The position numbers and the translations under genes are program-made. Source: JASHVB01 sp035535035 (GTDB lineage Bacteria > Pseudomonadota > Alphaproteobacteria > Acetobacterales > Acetobacteraceae). From it: a stretch of 64,000 nt of DNA. The notes under the pieces were generated by a model that saw only the letters and a list, made by a program, of their open reading frames with translations, was not told the origin of the DNA and searched no databases. This document shows positions 28,201-34,592 of this stretch, piece after piece. The stretch is taken from assembly GCA_035535035.1 (NCBI GenBank), contig DATLQW010000029.1:8352-72351 (forward strand). Direction: 5' to 3'. Position 1 is the first letter of the stretch. Each line of letters starts with the position of its first letter.

Positions 28201-28625
28201 AATGCGCCGGGGCCAAGCCCATCCGGCACCGTGGTGGACGCAGCCGCGGCGGCCGCCTCGCTTGCCTGACTTTGCAGTGCCTGCGCGTGCGCAATGGCCA
28301 TCGCCGCCTGGGTGAAGTTCGCGATGGATTGGTTGACCGCCGGGGACGTTGCGGACGTGTTCGGCGCAACCACACCGCGGGCGCCGGCGTCGGTTGCCGC
28401 AGCGGCACGCTGCGCCGGTGCGGCGGCGAACCAGCCCGTACTGAAGAGGCGTGGACTGTCCGCCTGCGCGCGGTGGTTGCTGCCGGACAAAAACAACAAC
28501 GTGGTCGCGGCAAGCGCGACGCGACCGGCGCAATCGCGCGGCGCCGCGTCAGTTGCGCGTGACCGGCGCACTGCTGCATGGCGGCTTCGCCTGGGTATCG
28601 ATTCGACACTGTCGGCACGAGGCAT
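16299..28625 (-). CDS. Giant TpsA filamentous haemagglutinin-like adhesin (4108 residues)
   Basis: It starts with an extended basic signal region and hydrophobic core (ALAATTLLFLSG, ends near 56). A TPS secretion domain follows (about 160-290) with FNVGQHTNLTFDQ, VLNRVNDPTAAPSQILGSI and DRNGIIFG, the counterparts of the FHA NxxL/NPNG region. The rest is thousands of residues of Gly/Ser/Thr/Asn-rich beta-helix repeats with recurrent GSITL, GDITI and GNLTL strands. The final 600 residues (including QRRQFLLGVYFDELNDSG, then GGDITLLTPGGDT and GNIMIWSATGNINAGRG) resemble the DUF3739 C-terminal region of filamentous haemagglutinins. It should be exported through the TpsB pore at 35391-37016. No C-terminal toxin domain is visible. 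Confidence 0.92.
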   Translation of the reverse strand: MPRADSVESIPRRSRHAAVRRSRATDAAPRDCAGRVALAATTLLFLSGSNHRAQADSPRLFSTGWFAAAPAQRAAAATDAGARGVVAPNTSATSPAVNQSIANFTQAAMAIAHAQALQSQASEAAAAAASTTVPDGLGPGALQPDPTAWTNAALPAQSSASGRTNVTIQQTAQQAILTWTSFNVGQHTNLTFDQSEGGASANTWVVLNRVNDPTAAPSQILGSITAPGQVLVVDRNGIIFGAGAQINVGALVAATADLADADFVASFIGNGIYGSPGFTGASNGVTVAQGASIATNAPAGATNHGGFVMLLGSSVENDGAISTPNGQTILAAGQSFVLRQGYGNSAGTGNAQTSTTLGTEVAVTTAGGAATNTGLIQATTGDITMVGQSVTQAGVAYATTSVAQRGTIHLLTNATDPTTGVTLAPGSVTTILPDTSGAAVSDAQRATLIDQSALPAEQAVASLLNDQILLPDRLDQSRIEITTGGTVDFAGGSLTMATGGQIAVYAKNRVFVEAGSLLDVAGSVNVVLPASANALTVQMQPFQLRDAPANRDSGALNSQTVNVNIGQLVLIAAGTGGYAQDRYYTAGGLLEVGGELSNVAHTVQEWAAPGGSITLSASQVVAQPGATFNLAGGTLNYQAGQVPTTWLMGSDGRLYNVNTAPSDLTYTGVFSGYTVTHPRWGITETFGNPLIAPATIYQGAYTVGRDAGTLTISAPTDVFEAAIDAGVVTGAEQSAARPAGAAEPLLPNGTIDPFLLTNATVPLPGSLVLTNLVVGALPFATDVQISDSIAPLAAALDSATAVPAARQDTAWFSAGLLDSAGLGGLSIATSGAITIASPLSLADGGQVSLLAPTTDIAAPLVTRSGSVSITDNAEASSGGIEFLLPAGGNGIGVTLGAGGAIDTRGLFTNLMLTPGDVATQAFAAGGPVSIDSSQAVDLAPGSVIDASAGGTVLTNGKAIGAAGGAISLIAYDPNAYGGASPPVRTPPAIVGTLRSYGSTQGGALTIELPNVLISDAPGAGASGQLVLPSAFFAAGFSSYTIASYDGISVAPNTQVAVVEPVYQFTAATLAAPTGSDPSAALALVLPPVYLANPAIAQVIQRQGASLTLLAARGAGQVSTFGGPIDLGNGASISVDPGSKVKIEALGQITVDGSITAPGGSISLTNDTQQTGPGASPSYQPGLSIWLGAASVLDVSAQAFTATNRQGRPFGVVPAGGTIQIGSSGGANSTDAYIIAQPGSVMQAAGTSASIDPAAGTGSTAGTRLVASNGGSVALDSASGLLLAGSIAAPAGGPGAQGGTLSVALITPDYVSELITANAQNRLLVPRELGVGAGPGGITLPAGAQPGDALPDSAIGQAYVTTGLLSTGGFDAVTLTSSDAIAFDGSVALTAGRAITLNAGILADTTATGSVSIAAPYVTLNGAANPIYSGGLAAQLTGTSSAVTNSGKWLPSAQISDASFSVAAGNVDITGNMFVGARVQVPQGGTGPTPLSLCAGAICTADLPGFAQITLASTGDIRFLPGAAANGATAYTTLTTPGDLTFVAGQIYPVAGATALVTAGFDFSASNAFQPDGILSIEPADGPTPAVPLTAGGFLQLAAGTIAQGGVLRAPMGQIALGAVGNNGNEGPQISGGSHTLAIDLLPGSITSVSADGATIPYGGTADGVAYTVNGNAPPLNPSQGLVPIPQITLYGQSVAVASGATLDLSGGGSLAGAGFVSGRGGSTDVLSYPLLALNASAQITAPSVNTNQVFAIIPGYAGVASPPATATPFTGPLPQPGQAITIPAGVPGLAAGTYTLLPGSDALLPGAFRVQMNTAAYTPSAWRAGAVAIGDGSYQVDAYTAVAGTGFHAGLPVVVTVTSGSAVRSLAQYDEETYGQFIAAQAALSGESLFATPVPNDAKTLTFAFPAPNPNGPSLVMQGYVNMQPATGGFGGIAQIVGSGNNIAITPDGAAPSATAIAVPASALDALNAETMVVGGTVAPPSSGSPEINFTGQDTGVTLQAGATLAASQVFLVGGGVTIEPGAGIDTLGRGAPTLDSSNGLVFANNNYSLVAVSNGNLTFLPASYNSTPAIGPVTIGQCPATSCSGTSALYGDGTVAIVTTDTVAIGSAARFGAQTLDLSVSSINIGTPASAQPVPPGLNLDQATLTTLLAGDPSTGIPALAQLTLTANQSINFYGSAALDSTSLAQIELDAPAIYGAGGPNATATLTTTGTLIWNGVGTGLSSALTPTASASAGPWLAGGPGTGSGSLTISAARIVLGYGPNEPSQNQTALSRLMLGFSGVTLSASQSITTANRGSLAVYQAATGYRTGTGTTYSGGNLTLVTPVLQGGAGSFNSITAGGALSIVAPIGGPAAIAGAGAPGAEIDLAAASISNATAIALPSGRLVMQSAGDIDLNSSSHLDLAGRTPSLFDQSLPSFGGAVVLQSANGNVTQAAGAVIDVSAAGNDAGSLSVTATGAAAGQVSLGGSILGSAPAGSTAGSFDLSATALDPAIAFSALNDSLNAGGVFGSRSFDVQTGSLTIGSNVRAHSVSVSVDAGSLEVAGMIDASGGTPGSITLAARDGLTLDSTAVLDAHGGVLQADSSGQPIAAENRAMVDLSVRRGRLTLATGATINVSSPDTTPQGDVQINVPRTGETSGNADIVAGGPVTIKGAETIAVNAFWTYVPTDPNGTIVQDNGGGATGAAVAASGADAGFVGLNQVNASSQAFMAIAGTDAMLQSNLQGLTTYGPAFHLRPGVEIDSNGNLTVSGDIDLSGYRYSDPSGYGLQVGSSVGSGEPGVLLLRAAGNLNVYGSINDGFYLPGTAAYSSNPDNQGWVLKSTPTLDGGNLVLPGAVTLLANTQFQNANVALNYAITVTQASAVLAANAVVPTTLALFSPVTLPAGTALRADITDPTGIVYPAGTILGTSTTLPAGSTLAAGTQLPVQLTFNAGALWPAGANLAAFAGTVTLGANAALVAGDIIPGGATLQLGSASSVAGGATCASTGSCNFRPSGGQVWAVAPMLPAGASSWSLDLVAGADVAAANQATLLAPAALATTATASNPTPGSIVLSDPHYQLPNSTMLQASWSVIRTGTGDLSLQAGGDVQEASLFGIYTAGTQAATTSAFDLPRATPLGGTALGTTYSAYNALVASSTYQAYYPNDGGNVLIAAQGDVTGDIEVNPSNATNGGDPVALDGVGSWLWRQGGANGQPTAWWINFGTYALPSPANTSIASEVPALTGFAGIGALGGGNVTIVAGGNAGVTTPVTNPAFGYTGSHGLDVAVASTGQVSGGTTSLTGGGDITIQVAGQINGASTRQDDMNGTITDLRGKLNVRAGSIGKVDLVYGRADPLDLNATSPLIAVSANSLGGLTVVPGDASVELTTLGDLVLGGVGDATRLVQANATPVPTSSGCAGTCLGYTWFSLWQPDTSIALYSAGGNVTPSTQSSAASSGNAEAFLANSVPTNGIWMYPPTLLVDAPSGNIFAGSVLQGVAFGAASIELAPSPTGQLELLAGESINADQYVGTQGNAIPAVFDISGANLSALATPQTPAYALFSVTTTRGHTSVRGEGRNLAPSALPLRISGTPESAGTINDNLFAFGPDTATDLHAGDLAPALVYAGSDILDLHLGETLAFETAAGTITGTWYLAAKSVRMLAGGDIVEPEIGALKTALPEQYNTVQSDGASTSSSDLIYNANASDVSEIEAGRNVIYASAAIAGPGQLWVQAGGNVYEADQGTIESLGVNPNAQVGSGGASVTVLAGVGAPGPDWTGFADLYLNTANQASAGTPVGVGTGVVAATYADQLLAFLQQNDAYQGSASNALAFFQALPVEQRRQFLLGVYFDELNDSGLEFPDPTSVLYKSYARGREAIAALFPSGTTSQGSITLSSGYGTNAGGQKVPISSSILTLHGGDITLLTPGGDTTLGLASGAPPPAGTGVLTEGGGNIDIYALGDVALGQSRIFTILSGNIMIWSATGNINAGRGANTTSASTPVSVAYDQFGNVALAPSATVTGAGIATLAPLAGTTPGNLNLVAPEGIIDAGEAGIRASGNANLTALTVANAANVQIGGKTSGVPTVAAPNVGAISAASATAAAAAQSAQQMAQAGATGTTAQAPSNISVSVTGFGE

Positions 28626-28997
28626 GCCGCGGCGAGTACCACAGGCGGATGCGGCGCGTCCACCGCGGATAATTTCATGCAGACTTCATTGACTTGGGCA
28701 AGATCGTCACCGAAATCTGGTGCGCCTTTGTTGGTTTGATGCGGGGTCCGGGCGAAGGCGGCGAATTTATTGCGCGGGGCGCCTCACAATTGCGACCGGT
28801 CTCATTTCCCTCGGTTAACTGAAACTATTCTTTCACTATTCTATCATCTTTCGATCGGAATCCTGTGTTACTTTGGTTCTATCGAAGTTGCTTTGCCAGA
28901 ATACTTACTCTGGTCGGAGGAGCGTTAGTGGTTGTCGCGAGAAATGCGCGCGCAGCCGCGGACGCTGCCTGACCGCGCCGCCAGAAAGGAGTCGCAA
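28626..28997. promoter_or_regulatory. Divergent promoter region between tpsA and the Hint gene
   Basis: This stretch between two divergent surface-protein genes is clearly more A/T-rich than the rest of the window (especially 28800-28910), as expected of a control region. I cannot assign -35/-10 boxes or an operator with confidence. A strong AAAGGAG ribosome site at 28985-28991 serves the plus-strand gene. Confidence 0.5.
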
Positions 28998-30452
28998 ATG
29001 GCCATCTCCGACGTAGTCAACGAGCTTATCACTGTCGGCACGATCGACAGTCACGACGTCTTTTCGGTTGCCGCCACCTCTGTCGTCACCGGTGGGACGA
29101 CGACCTGGACGGTCACCGAAAACCGTGACCTGTACAGCCTCACGGATGAGAAGTTCCGCTTTCAGGTTGACACCGGCGTTCCGACCTCGGTCAATGTGGC
29201 GACCTACAGTTCGAAGTCGGGTCAGTTCAGCGGCAACACGGTCGTGCAGGCGCTGGCCTATGACGGCACCGATGTGCTGTTGGGTCTCTCAAATGGCAGT
29301 GGCGGCTTCAGCACGTATTATCTGGTTTCGGACAGCGGCACGAAGACGACCTTTCCGATCACCGATATGGGCACAACGGGGTCGTACACCCCACCGCCGC
29401 CGGCCTGCTATGTCGAGGGCACGCGTATCCGCACCGCGCGGGGCGACGTTGCGGTGGAAGCGCTGGCCGAGGGCGAAGGCGTCGCGGTGCACACCAGGCA
29501 GGGCGTGGCCGAGCGGCCGGTGGTTTGGGTCGGTCGCCGCCGCGTCGATATCGCCGCGCATCCCGACCCGGACGCCGTGCTGCCCATCCGCATCCGCCGC
29601 AACGCCTTCGCCGCCGGGCAGCCATCGCGCGACCTACTGGTGTCGCCCGATCACGCGATCTATGTGGACGGCATGCTTATTCCGGCCAAGCTGCTGATCA
29701 ACGGCGGCAGCATCGTGCAGGAGGCCGAGCGGACCAGCGTCGTCTATTACCACGTCGAGTTGCCGGAACATTCCATTATTTATGCCGAGGATCTGCGCGC
29801 CGAGAGCTACCTCGATACCGGCAACCGCGGCGTGTTCGAGAATGCCGGCGCCCTGATGATGCTGCATCCGGATTTCTCGATCAGCGCGCGGCTGCAGCGG
29901 CGCGAGAACGGCACCTGCGCGCCGTTCGTCGTGGCGCCGGCGATGGTGCGGCCAATTTGGCACAGTCTTGCGCAGCGTTCCGGCCGGCTCGGCTATCCGG
30001 TGTGGGAACCGGAAGCGGTCAGCGAGCCGGTCCTGCGGCTGCGCACGCCGGAGCGCGAAGTGCGGCCGCTGTCGGTGTCGCACGACAACTACCTGTTCGT
30101 GCTGCCGCCTGACGCACAGGAAGTCCAACTGGTGTCGCGGGCCGCGCGGCCTAATGAGACCCGCCCCTGGATCGACGACGTTCGCCGCCTGGGTGTGCGC
30201 ATCGGCCGGATCACGGTGAAGGATGGCAGCGCGCTGACCGAGATCGCGCTCGACAGTCCCGCGCTCGAGTCGGGCTGGTGGGCGGTGGAAATGGAAGGCA
30301 ACGCGATGGCGCGCTGGACCGACGGCGACGCGCGTCTCGCGCTGCCGGCGGGTCGCGGAGTTGGCCGCGTGCTGGAGCTGAAACTCGTGGGATCCACGAC
30401 CTACCCTGCGGCGCGGCCGGGCGTTGTGCTGCCGACCCGGATGGTTGCCTGA
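28998..30452 (+). CDS. Hint-domain protein (Hint_2 type) with a beta-rich N-terminal domain
   Basis: A 484-residue protein. Residues 1-130 are a Ser/Thr/Gly-rich beta domain of unknown family. A Hint domain begins at Cys137 (ACYVEGTRIRTARGDVAVEAL) and carries the later block LLVSPDHAIYVDGMLIPAKLL around 235-255 and YHVELPEHSIIYAEDLRAESYLDTGNRG near 270-295. These are the conserved blocks of the alphaproteobacterial Hint_2 family, related to hedgehog/intein autoprocessing domains. The remaining 180 residues are a trailing domain shared with the protein at 32051-33514. There is no signal peptide. AAAGGAG upstream fixes the start at 28998. Confidence 0.85.
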   Translation: MAISDVVNELITVGTIDSHDVFSVAATSVVTGGTTTWTVTENRDLYSLTDEKFRFQVDTGVPTSVNVATYSSKSGQFSGNTVVQALAYDGTDVLLGLSNGSGGFSTYYLVSDSGTKTTFPITDMGTTGSYTPPPPACYVEGTRIRTARGDVAVEALAEGEGVAVHTRQGVAERPVVWVGRRRVDIAAHPDPDAVLPIRIRRNAFAAGQPSRDLLVSPDHAIYVDGMLIPAKLLINGGSIVQEAERTSVVYYHVELPEHSIIYAEDLRAESYLDTGNRGVFENAGALMMLHPDFSISARLQRRENGTCAPFVVAPAMVRPIWHSLAQRSGRLGYPVWEPEAVSEPVLRLRTPEREVRPLSVSHDNYLFVLPPDAQEVQLVSRAARPNETRPWIDDVRRLGVRIGRITVKDGSALTEIALDSPALESGWWAVEMEGNAMARWTDGDARLALPAGRGVGRVLELKLVGSTTYPAARPGVVLPTRMVA

Positions 30453-30665
30453 GCGCGCAACGGCTCGCCTGAGGGGCTGAAAATCGATTGGTTCTTTGGT
30501 CGATTCCCGAAAACCGCACCAACTGGTCCGATGAGTTGGAGGCGTGAGGGATGCCAATATCCGGTCGGTTTTCACGCTTTGAGTTCACCTGGGCTTGTCG
30601 GGCGGCCGAACGCCGCGCGACGGCTCTGACCGATCAGCTTTTCCCGCCTGAAGGGGTTCCAAGCT

Positions 30666-31901
30666 ATGGCCAGTGTCACGGTTTTCGGTGCTCACGGGAG
30701 CACGGTCAGCCTCTCCTACGACTCCGCCCAGAATGCGTTGCTGGCGCAGCAGATCGCGGGGGCGTTCTCCGCCGCGGTATCGGGCGGAACCGTGCAACCG
30801 GCCGACAGCAAGTACGGGCCGCCGCCGCCACTGGCACCGGGCGCAACCGGCGAGTTCGTCGCCAGTACCAATTCCGTCACCTTCCTGCCGCACGGCTATA
30901 CCGATGTGGTGAACGCGGCGGCGGCGGCGGTGGTGTTCGGCTCCGGGGGCGCCAACCAGCAGATACTGTCGGGTAGCGGCAATCTGAGCTTCGTGACGAC
31001 GGAGGGCAACGGCACGGTGGTCGCCGGCGGCGGGAACAACCAGATCGTGGTGGCCGCAGGCGACTCCGGGGGATGGCAGATCGACACCGGCAACGGCAAC
31101 GACATGATCCGCGCGCTGGGTGCCGGCAACGACACGATCGCCGCCGGCGGGGGAAACAATTACCTCCAGCTCGGCGCCGGCAAGGACCAGATCATTACGC
31201 AGGGCGCCGATACGATCCTTGGCGGCACGGGTGCCGAGACGGTGGTCGCGTCCGCAACTGGGGGCCAGCACGCCACGGACCTGATCTACGGCAACGCCAG
31301 CATGCTGTTCCTGGTGGCCGCCAACGGCGCGACGGTGCTTGGCGGCAGCGGCAGCGATACGGTGTATGGCGGCACCGGACCGGACCTGCTCTACGGCGGC
31401 ACCGCGGGCAGCAATTTTTTGCAGGCCGGCAGTGGTGCGGCCACGTTGTTTGGCGGCGGCAACAACGACCAACTCTATGCCGGCGGCAGCGCGGCGCAGG
31501 CGCTGCATGCCGCGACCGGCAACGAGTCGCTGTTCGGCGGCGGCGCCTCCGGTCAGGACACATTCTACACCGGCAGCGGCGCGGATCAGGTCACCGGCAG
31601 TGGCGGCCAGAGCACGTTCGTTTTCGGCACCGGCGCCGCTACGGTCACAGCGCTGCCCTCCAGCAGCTTCCAGGCGGTGTTCGAGGCGATCAAGGGCCAG
31701 GCCGGCGGCACCGATCTGGTGCAAGGGCTGACGAACGCGAGCCAGTTGCAGGTGGTGCTCAGCGGCTATGGACCAAACGAGGCAGCCAGTGCGCTGGCCG
31801 GCCAGACCACCAACGGCTCATCCGTGACCATAACCTTGTCCGACAACACGCAGATCACCTTCGCCAACATCGCCCATCTGACCACCAGCAACTTCTCCTG
31901 A
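30666..31901 (+). CDS. RTX-like Gly/Asn/Asp-rich repeat protein
   Basis: A 411-residue protein without an N-terminal signal peptide. After about 80 residues of beta-like sequence come repeated Gly-rich turns (GGGNNQI, GNGNDMIRALGAGNDTI, GGTGPDLLYGG, GGGNNDQLYAGG) spanning about 110-320. These resemble the calcium-binding beta-roll of RTX proteins, though many turns are degenerate relative to GGxGxDxLx. RTX proteins are usually exported unfolded by a type I system through an uncleaved C-terminal signal; the last 50 residues (FVF to TSNFS) could serve. No type I exporter is in the window. GAAGGGG lies upstream of the start. Confidence 0.75.
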   Translation: MASVTVFGAHGSTVSLSYDSAQNALLAQQIAGAFSAAVSGGTVQPADSKYGPPPPLAPGATGEFVASTNSVTFLPHGYTDVVNAAAAAVVFGSGGANQQILSGSGNLSFVTTEGNGTVVAGGGNNQIVVAAGDSGGWQIDTGNGNDMIRALGAGNDTIAAGGGNNYLQLGAGKDQIITQGADTILGGTGAETVVASATGGQHATDLIYGNASMLFLVAANGATVLGGSGSDTVYGGTGPDLLYGGTAGSNFLQAGSGAATLFGGGNNDQLYAGGSAAQALHAATGNESLFGGGASGQDTFYTGSGADQVTGSGGQSTFVFGTGAATVTALPSSSFQAVFEAIKGQAGGTDLVQGLTNASQLQVVLSGYGPNEAASALAGQTTNGSSVTITLSDNTQITFANIAHLTTSNFS

Positions 31902-32050
31902 GGCGGATGATGGCAAGGGCATGACGGGAGGTGGCGGCAAGCCGCTGCTTCTCATTGGTGTCAATTTCATCGGCGTGTCATGGGCGCGCGCGGGCGGTGC
32001 GGCGGGCGGGCTGGTAGCAGAGGCTCACCGCTGCCGCCTGGGGAGCCGCC

Positions 32051-33514
32051 ATGACATTCGATACCTCGTGGGTTGATGGCCTGACTTTCGACGCTCACCA
32101 CGCCGCCACGTTGGGTGGTATCACCAACAACGGCGACGGCACCTTTACCGAGGACGGCACCACCTATACCGGGGCCTACTCCGACTACTGGGGGACAGAA
32201 CCCGACGCCAATATCGCCTCGATCACGCTGGCTGCCTACAACCCGACAAACGCACCTGGGATTATTACGTTCCAGTTCGCCTACCAGAACGGATTCACGC
32301 CTCCGCCCTTCGGCGCGCAAGTCATCGCCTGGGATGCCAACGCCATTGTGGTGGAGGTCCTTGACGGTTTCGTGCCCAACAACCAAGCGGCGGGAACCTA
32401 TGTCGGCACGCCCGACCCGGGCTATCTTATATGGTTCTCCGCCAACGACGTCTCATACGGTCCCAACGACAATGGCGGCGCCGGCCCGACCTTCCCATTA
32501 ACGTTCGGCACGACGGGCGCGGAGCCGATGCTGGCGCCAACGCTGTGCTTTGTCGCCGGAACCACCATTCTGACGCCGCACGGCGAGGCGCGCGTGGAAA
32601 CCTTGCGCGTCGGCGGCTGCGTCACGCTCGCCGCGGGCGGTACCGCCAGGATCGTGTGGATCGGCAAGGGCAAGGTGCTGGCGACGCGCGGCAGGCGCAG
32701 CGCGGCGACGCCGGTCATCCTGCGCAAGGGATCGCTCGGCGACAATGTGCCGAATCGGGACCTGCGGGTGACCAAGGGCCATGCGTTCCACATCGATGGC
32801 GTGCTGATCCCGGTGGAGTTCCTGGTGAACCACCGCTCGATCCTGTGGGACGATCGCGCACAGGAGGTGGCATTGTACCACATAGAGCTGGAGGCCCACG
32901 ACGTCCTGCTTGCGAATGGTGCGCCGGCAGAGAGCTATCGCGACGACGGCAATCGCTGGTTGTTCCAGAATGCCAACAGCGGCTGGGGCGAGCCGGCGAA
33001 GCCGCCCTGCGCGGCGGTGCTGACCGGCGGACCGGTCGTCGATGCGGTCTGGCGCAGATTGCTCGCCCGCGCGCCCGCGCGCCCGCGCCTGCCGTTGACC
33101 GATGACCCCGATCTGCACCTGCTGGTGGACGGGAGGCGCGTGGACGCGAGCGAACGCCATGGCCTGGTGCATCTCTTCCGGCTGACCGCGCGTCCGAACG
33201 ATGTGCGGATCATCTCGCGCGCGGCTGCGCCGGCGGAGCTGGGACTGGCACGCGACCCCCGGGTGTTGGGCGTCGCGCTGCGGCGCATCGCGGTGCGTCG
33301 GGACACGCGGTTCCGCGTGCTGGAGGCGGCGGACCCGCTGCTGGCCCAGGGATTCCACGACTTCGAGCAGGACAACGCGTTCCGCTGGACGGATGGGGAT
33401 GCGGTGCTGCCGGCGACGCTGTTCGAAGGGTTCGCCGGACCGGTCGAGCTCATGCTGCGGCTGGGCGGAACGACGCGGTATATGGATGACGGCATCGTCT
33501 CGATGGCGGCGTGA
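32051..33514 (+). CDS. Hint-domain protein with an N-terminal domain shared with a PEP-CTERM protein
   Basis: A 487-residue protein. Residues 1-150 form a beta-rich domain nearly colinear with the protein at 33931-34512 (shared YTGAYSDYWGTEPDAN, YNPTNAPGIITF, DGFVPNNQAAGTYVG). A Hint domain starts at Cys166 (LCFVAGTTILTPHGEARVETL), with LRVTKGHAFHIDGVLIPVEFLVNHRSI near 240-265 and YHIELEAHDVLLANGAPAESYRDDGNRW near 280-305. The trailing 180 residues match those of the Hint protein at 28998. In this family the Hint domain is thought to cleave or splice the polypeptide; no substrate is known. There is no signal peptide. Confidence 0.85.
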   Translation: MTFDTSWVDGLTFDAHHAATLGGITNNGDGTFTEDGTTYTGAYSDYWGTEPDANIASITLAAYNPTNAPGIITFQFAYQNGFTPPPFGAQVIAWDANAIVVEVLDGFVPNNQAAGTYVGTPDPGYLIWFSANDVSYGPNDNGGAGPTFPLTFGTTGAEPMLAPTLCFVAGTTILTPHGEARVETLRVGGCVTLAAGGTARIVWIGKGKVLATRGRRSAATPVILRKGSLGDNVPNRDLRVTKGHAFHIDGVLIPVEFLVNHRSILWDDRAQEVALYHIELEAHDVLLANGAPAESYRDDGNRWLFQNANSGWGEPAKPPCAAVLTGGPVVDAVWRRLLARAPARPRLPLTDDPDLHLLVDGRRVDASERHGLVHLFRLTARPNDVRIISRAAAPAELGLARDPRVLGVALRRIAVRRDTRFRVLEAADPLLAQGFHDFEQDNAFRWTDGDAVLPATLFEGFAGPVELMLRLGGTTRYMDDGIVSMAA

Positions 33515-33930
33515 CGCTTCGGCACCGGGCGGAGCGCGCAATTGCGCGCGCGGGCATCGAAACGTGCAACCCGGCCGAGCTTCGGCAACGGTCTGAACTT
33601 CCCCGTCAGTCTCGCGCATTCCGACCGATTTTCGCCCGCGGCCTTAATGCGGGTGCCGCCGGCCAACGCTCTCGCACTGGTTGTTCTGTTGGGCACGACG
33701 ATCGCGTCGATCGCCAATTGGTTGCCGCATATTCAACCATACCGTGCAAGAATGACTGCCGCCGCCGCGATGGTGGACGGCGCGGCGGGCTGGTTTCCTG
33801 GCATCCATACGGCGTGAACCGCATGCGCCTGTCATTTCGGCGCCGCAGAAGGTTCATTCGATTTTTCGACCAACGCGGATTAACTTGGACTTACTAAATC
33901 GTAAGCATGTCACAAAAAGCGAGACACACC
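33515..33930. other. Intergenic gap with a 16-bp palindrome
   Basis: A perfect 16-bp palindrome, GCGCGCAATTGCGCGC, lies at 33534-33549, 20 bases after the Hint gene stop, and may form a terminator-like hairpin, although no T-run follows. A 91-codon open frame (33542-33817, plus) has one hydrophobic patch but no ribosome site and no family. The last 70 bases are A/T-richer and probably promote the PEP-CTERM gene. Confidence 0.5.
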
Positions 33931-34512
33931 ATGTCCTTCGACACATCGCTCGTGAACAACGTAGTTTTTGCCGCCTCCAACACCGCTGCGGTAAATGGGG
34001 CCAACATCCTGGGCGGCGGCAACTACTCCGTTGACGCATCCCTGTACACCGGCGCGTTCACCGACTACTGGGGAACGGAACCGGCGGCCAACGTCGTCAC
34101 CGTAACGACGTCGGCATACAACCCGACGCTCGCACCTGGCATCATCACCTTTAACTACACGTACGGCGATGGTACCGTTGTTCCTCTATTCGGCGGCGAC
34201 GTGGTCGCATGGAACGCGCACGACATCCTGGTGCAGGTGCTCGACGGGTTCGTGCCGAACAACCAGGCCGCTGGCACCTACGTGGGTAATCTGGATCCGG
34301 CGTTCTACCTGGTCCTGGGGGGCTGGGGGCAGAACCTGTCTTTTGAGGCAAATGGCGGGGCCGGCCCAACGCTGCCGCTCCTGTTCGGCAACACGGGCAG
34401 CTTCACTGTTCCCGAGCCGAGCACCTACGCGCTGATCCTGGTGGCCCTGATCGCGACCACCATCGTTCGCCTGCCGCTGTTCCGCCGCCTCCTGGGTGGT
34501 TTCGCGGCCTGA
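33931..34512 (+). CDS. PEP-CTERM sorting-signal protein sharing the Hint-gene N-terminal domain
   Basis: A 193-residue protein from ATG at 33931, chosen because MSFDTS matches MTFDTS at the start of the upstream Hint protein; 33907 is an alternative. Residues 1-155 align with that protein without gaps over long stretches. The C-terminus is a PEP-CTERM signal: VPEPSTYALIL at 160-170, a hydrophobic helix, then a basic end (RLPLFRRLLGG). Exosortase EpsH recognises such signals at the inner membrane. Unusually, there is no N-terminal signal peptide, which PEP-CTERM proteins normally need. Confidence 0.75.
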   Translation: MSFDTSLVNNVVFAASNTAAVNGANILGGGNYSVDASLYTGAFTDYWGTEPAANVVTVTTSAYNPTLAPGIITFNYTYGDGTVVPLFGGDVVAWNAHDILVQVLDGFVPNNQAAGTYVGNLDPAFYLVLGGWGQNLSFEANGGAGPTLPLLFGNTGSFTVPEPSTYALILVALIATTIVRLPLFRRLLGGFAA

Positions 34513-34592
34513 CCAGTCGTCGCTACTACGACACACTACCGGCAGCCGGCCCGCCCGCAGGGGCTGGCCGGCTTGCGGTTTGCGCGGTATCG

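Noticed and set aside
33542..33817. 91-codon frame between the Hint and PEP-CTERM genes
   Set aside because: No ribosome site, no family, and it starts within the palindrome at 33534-33549.
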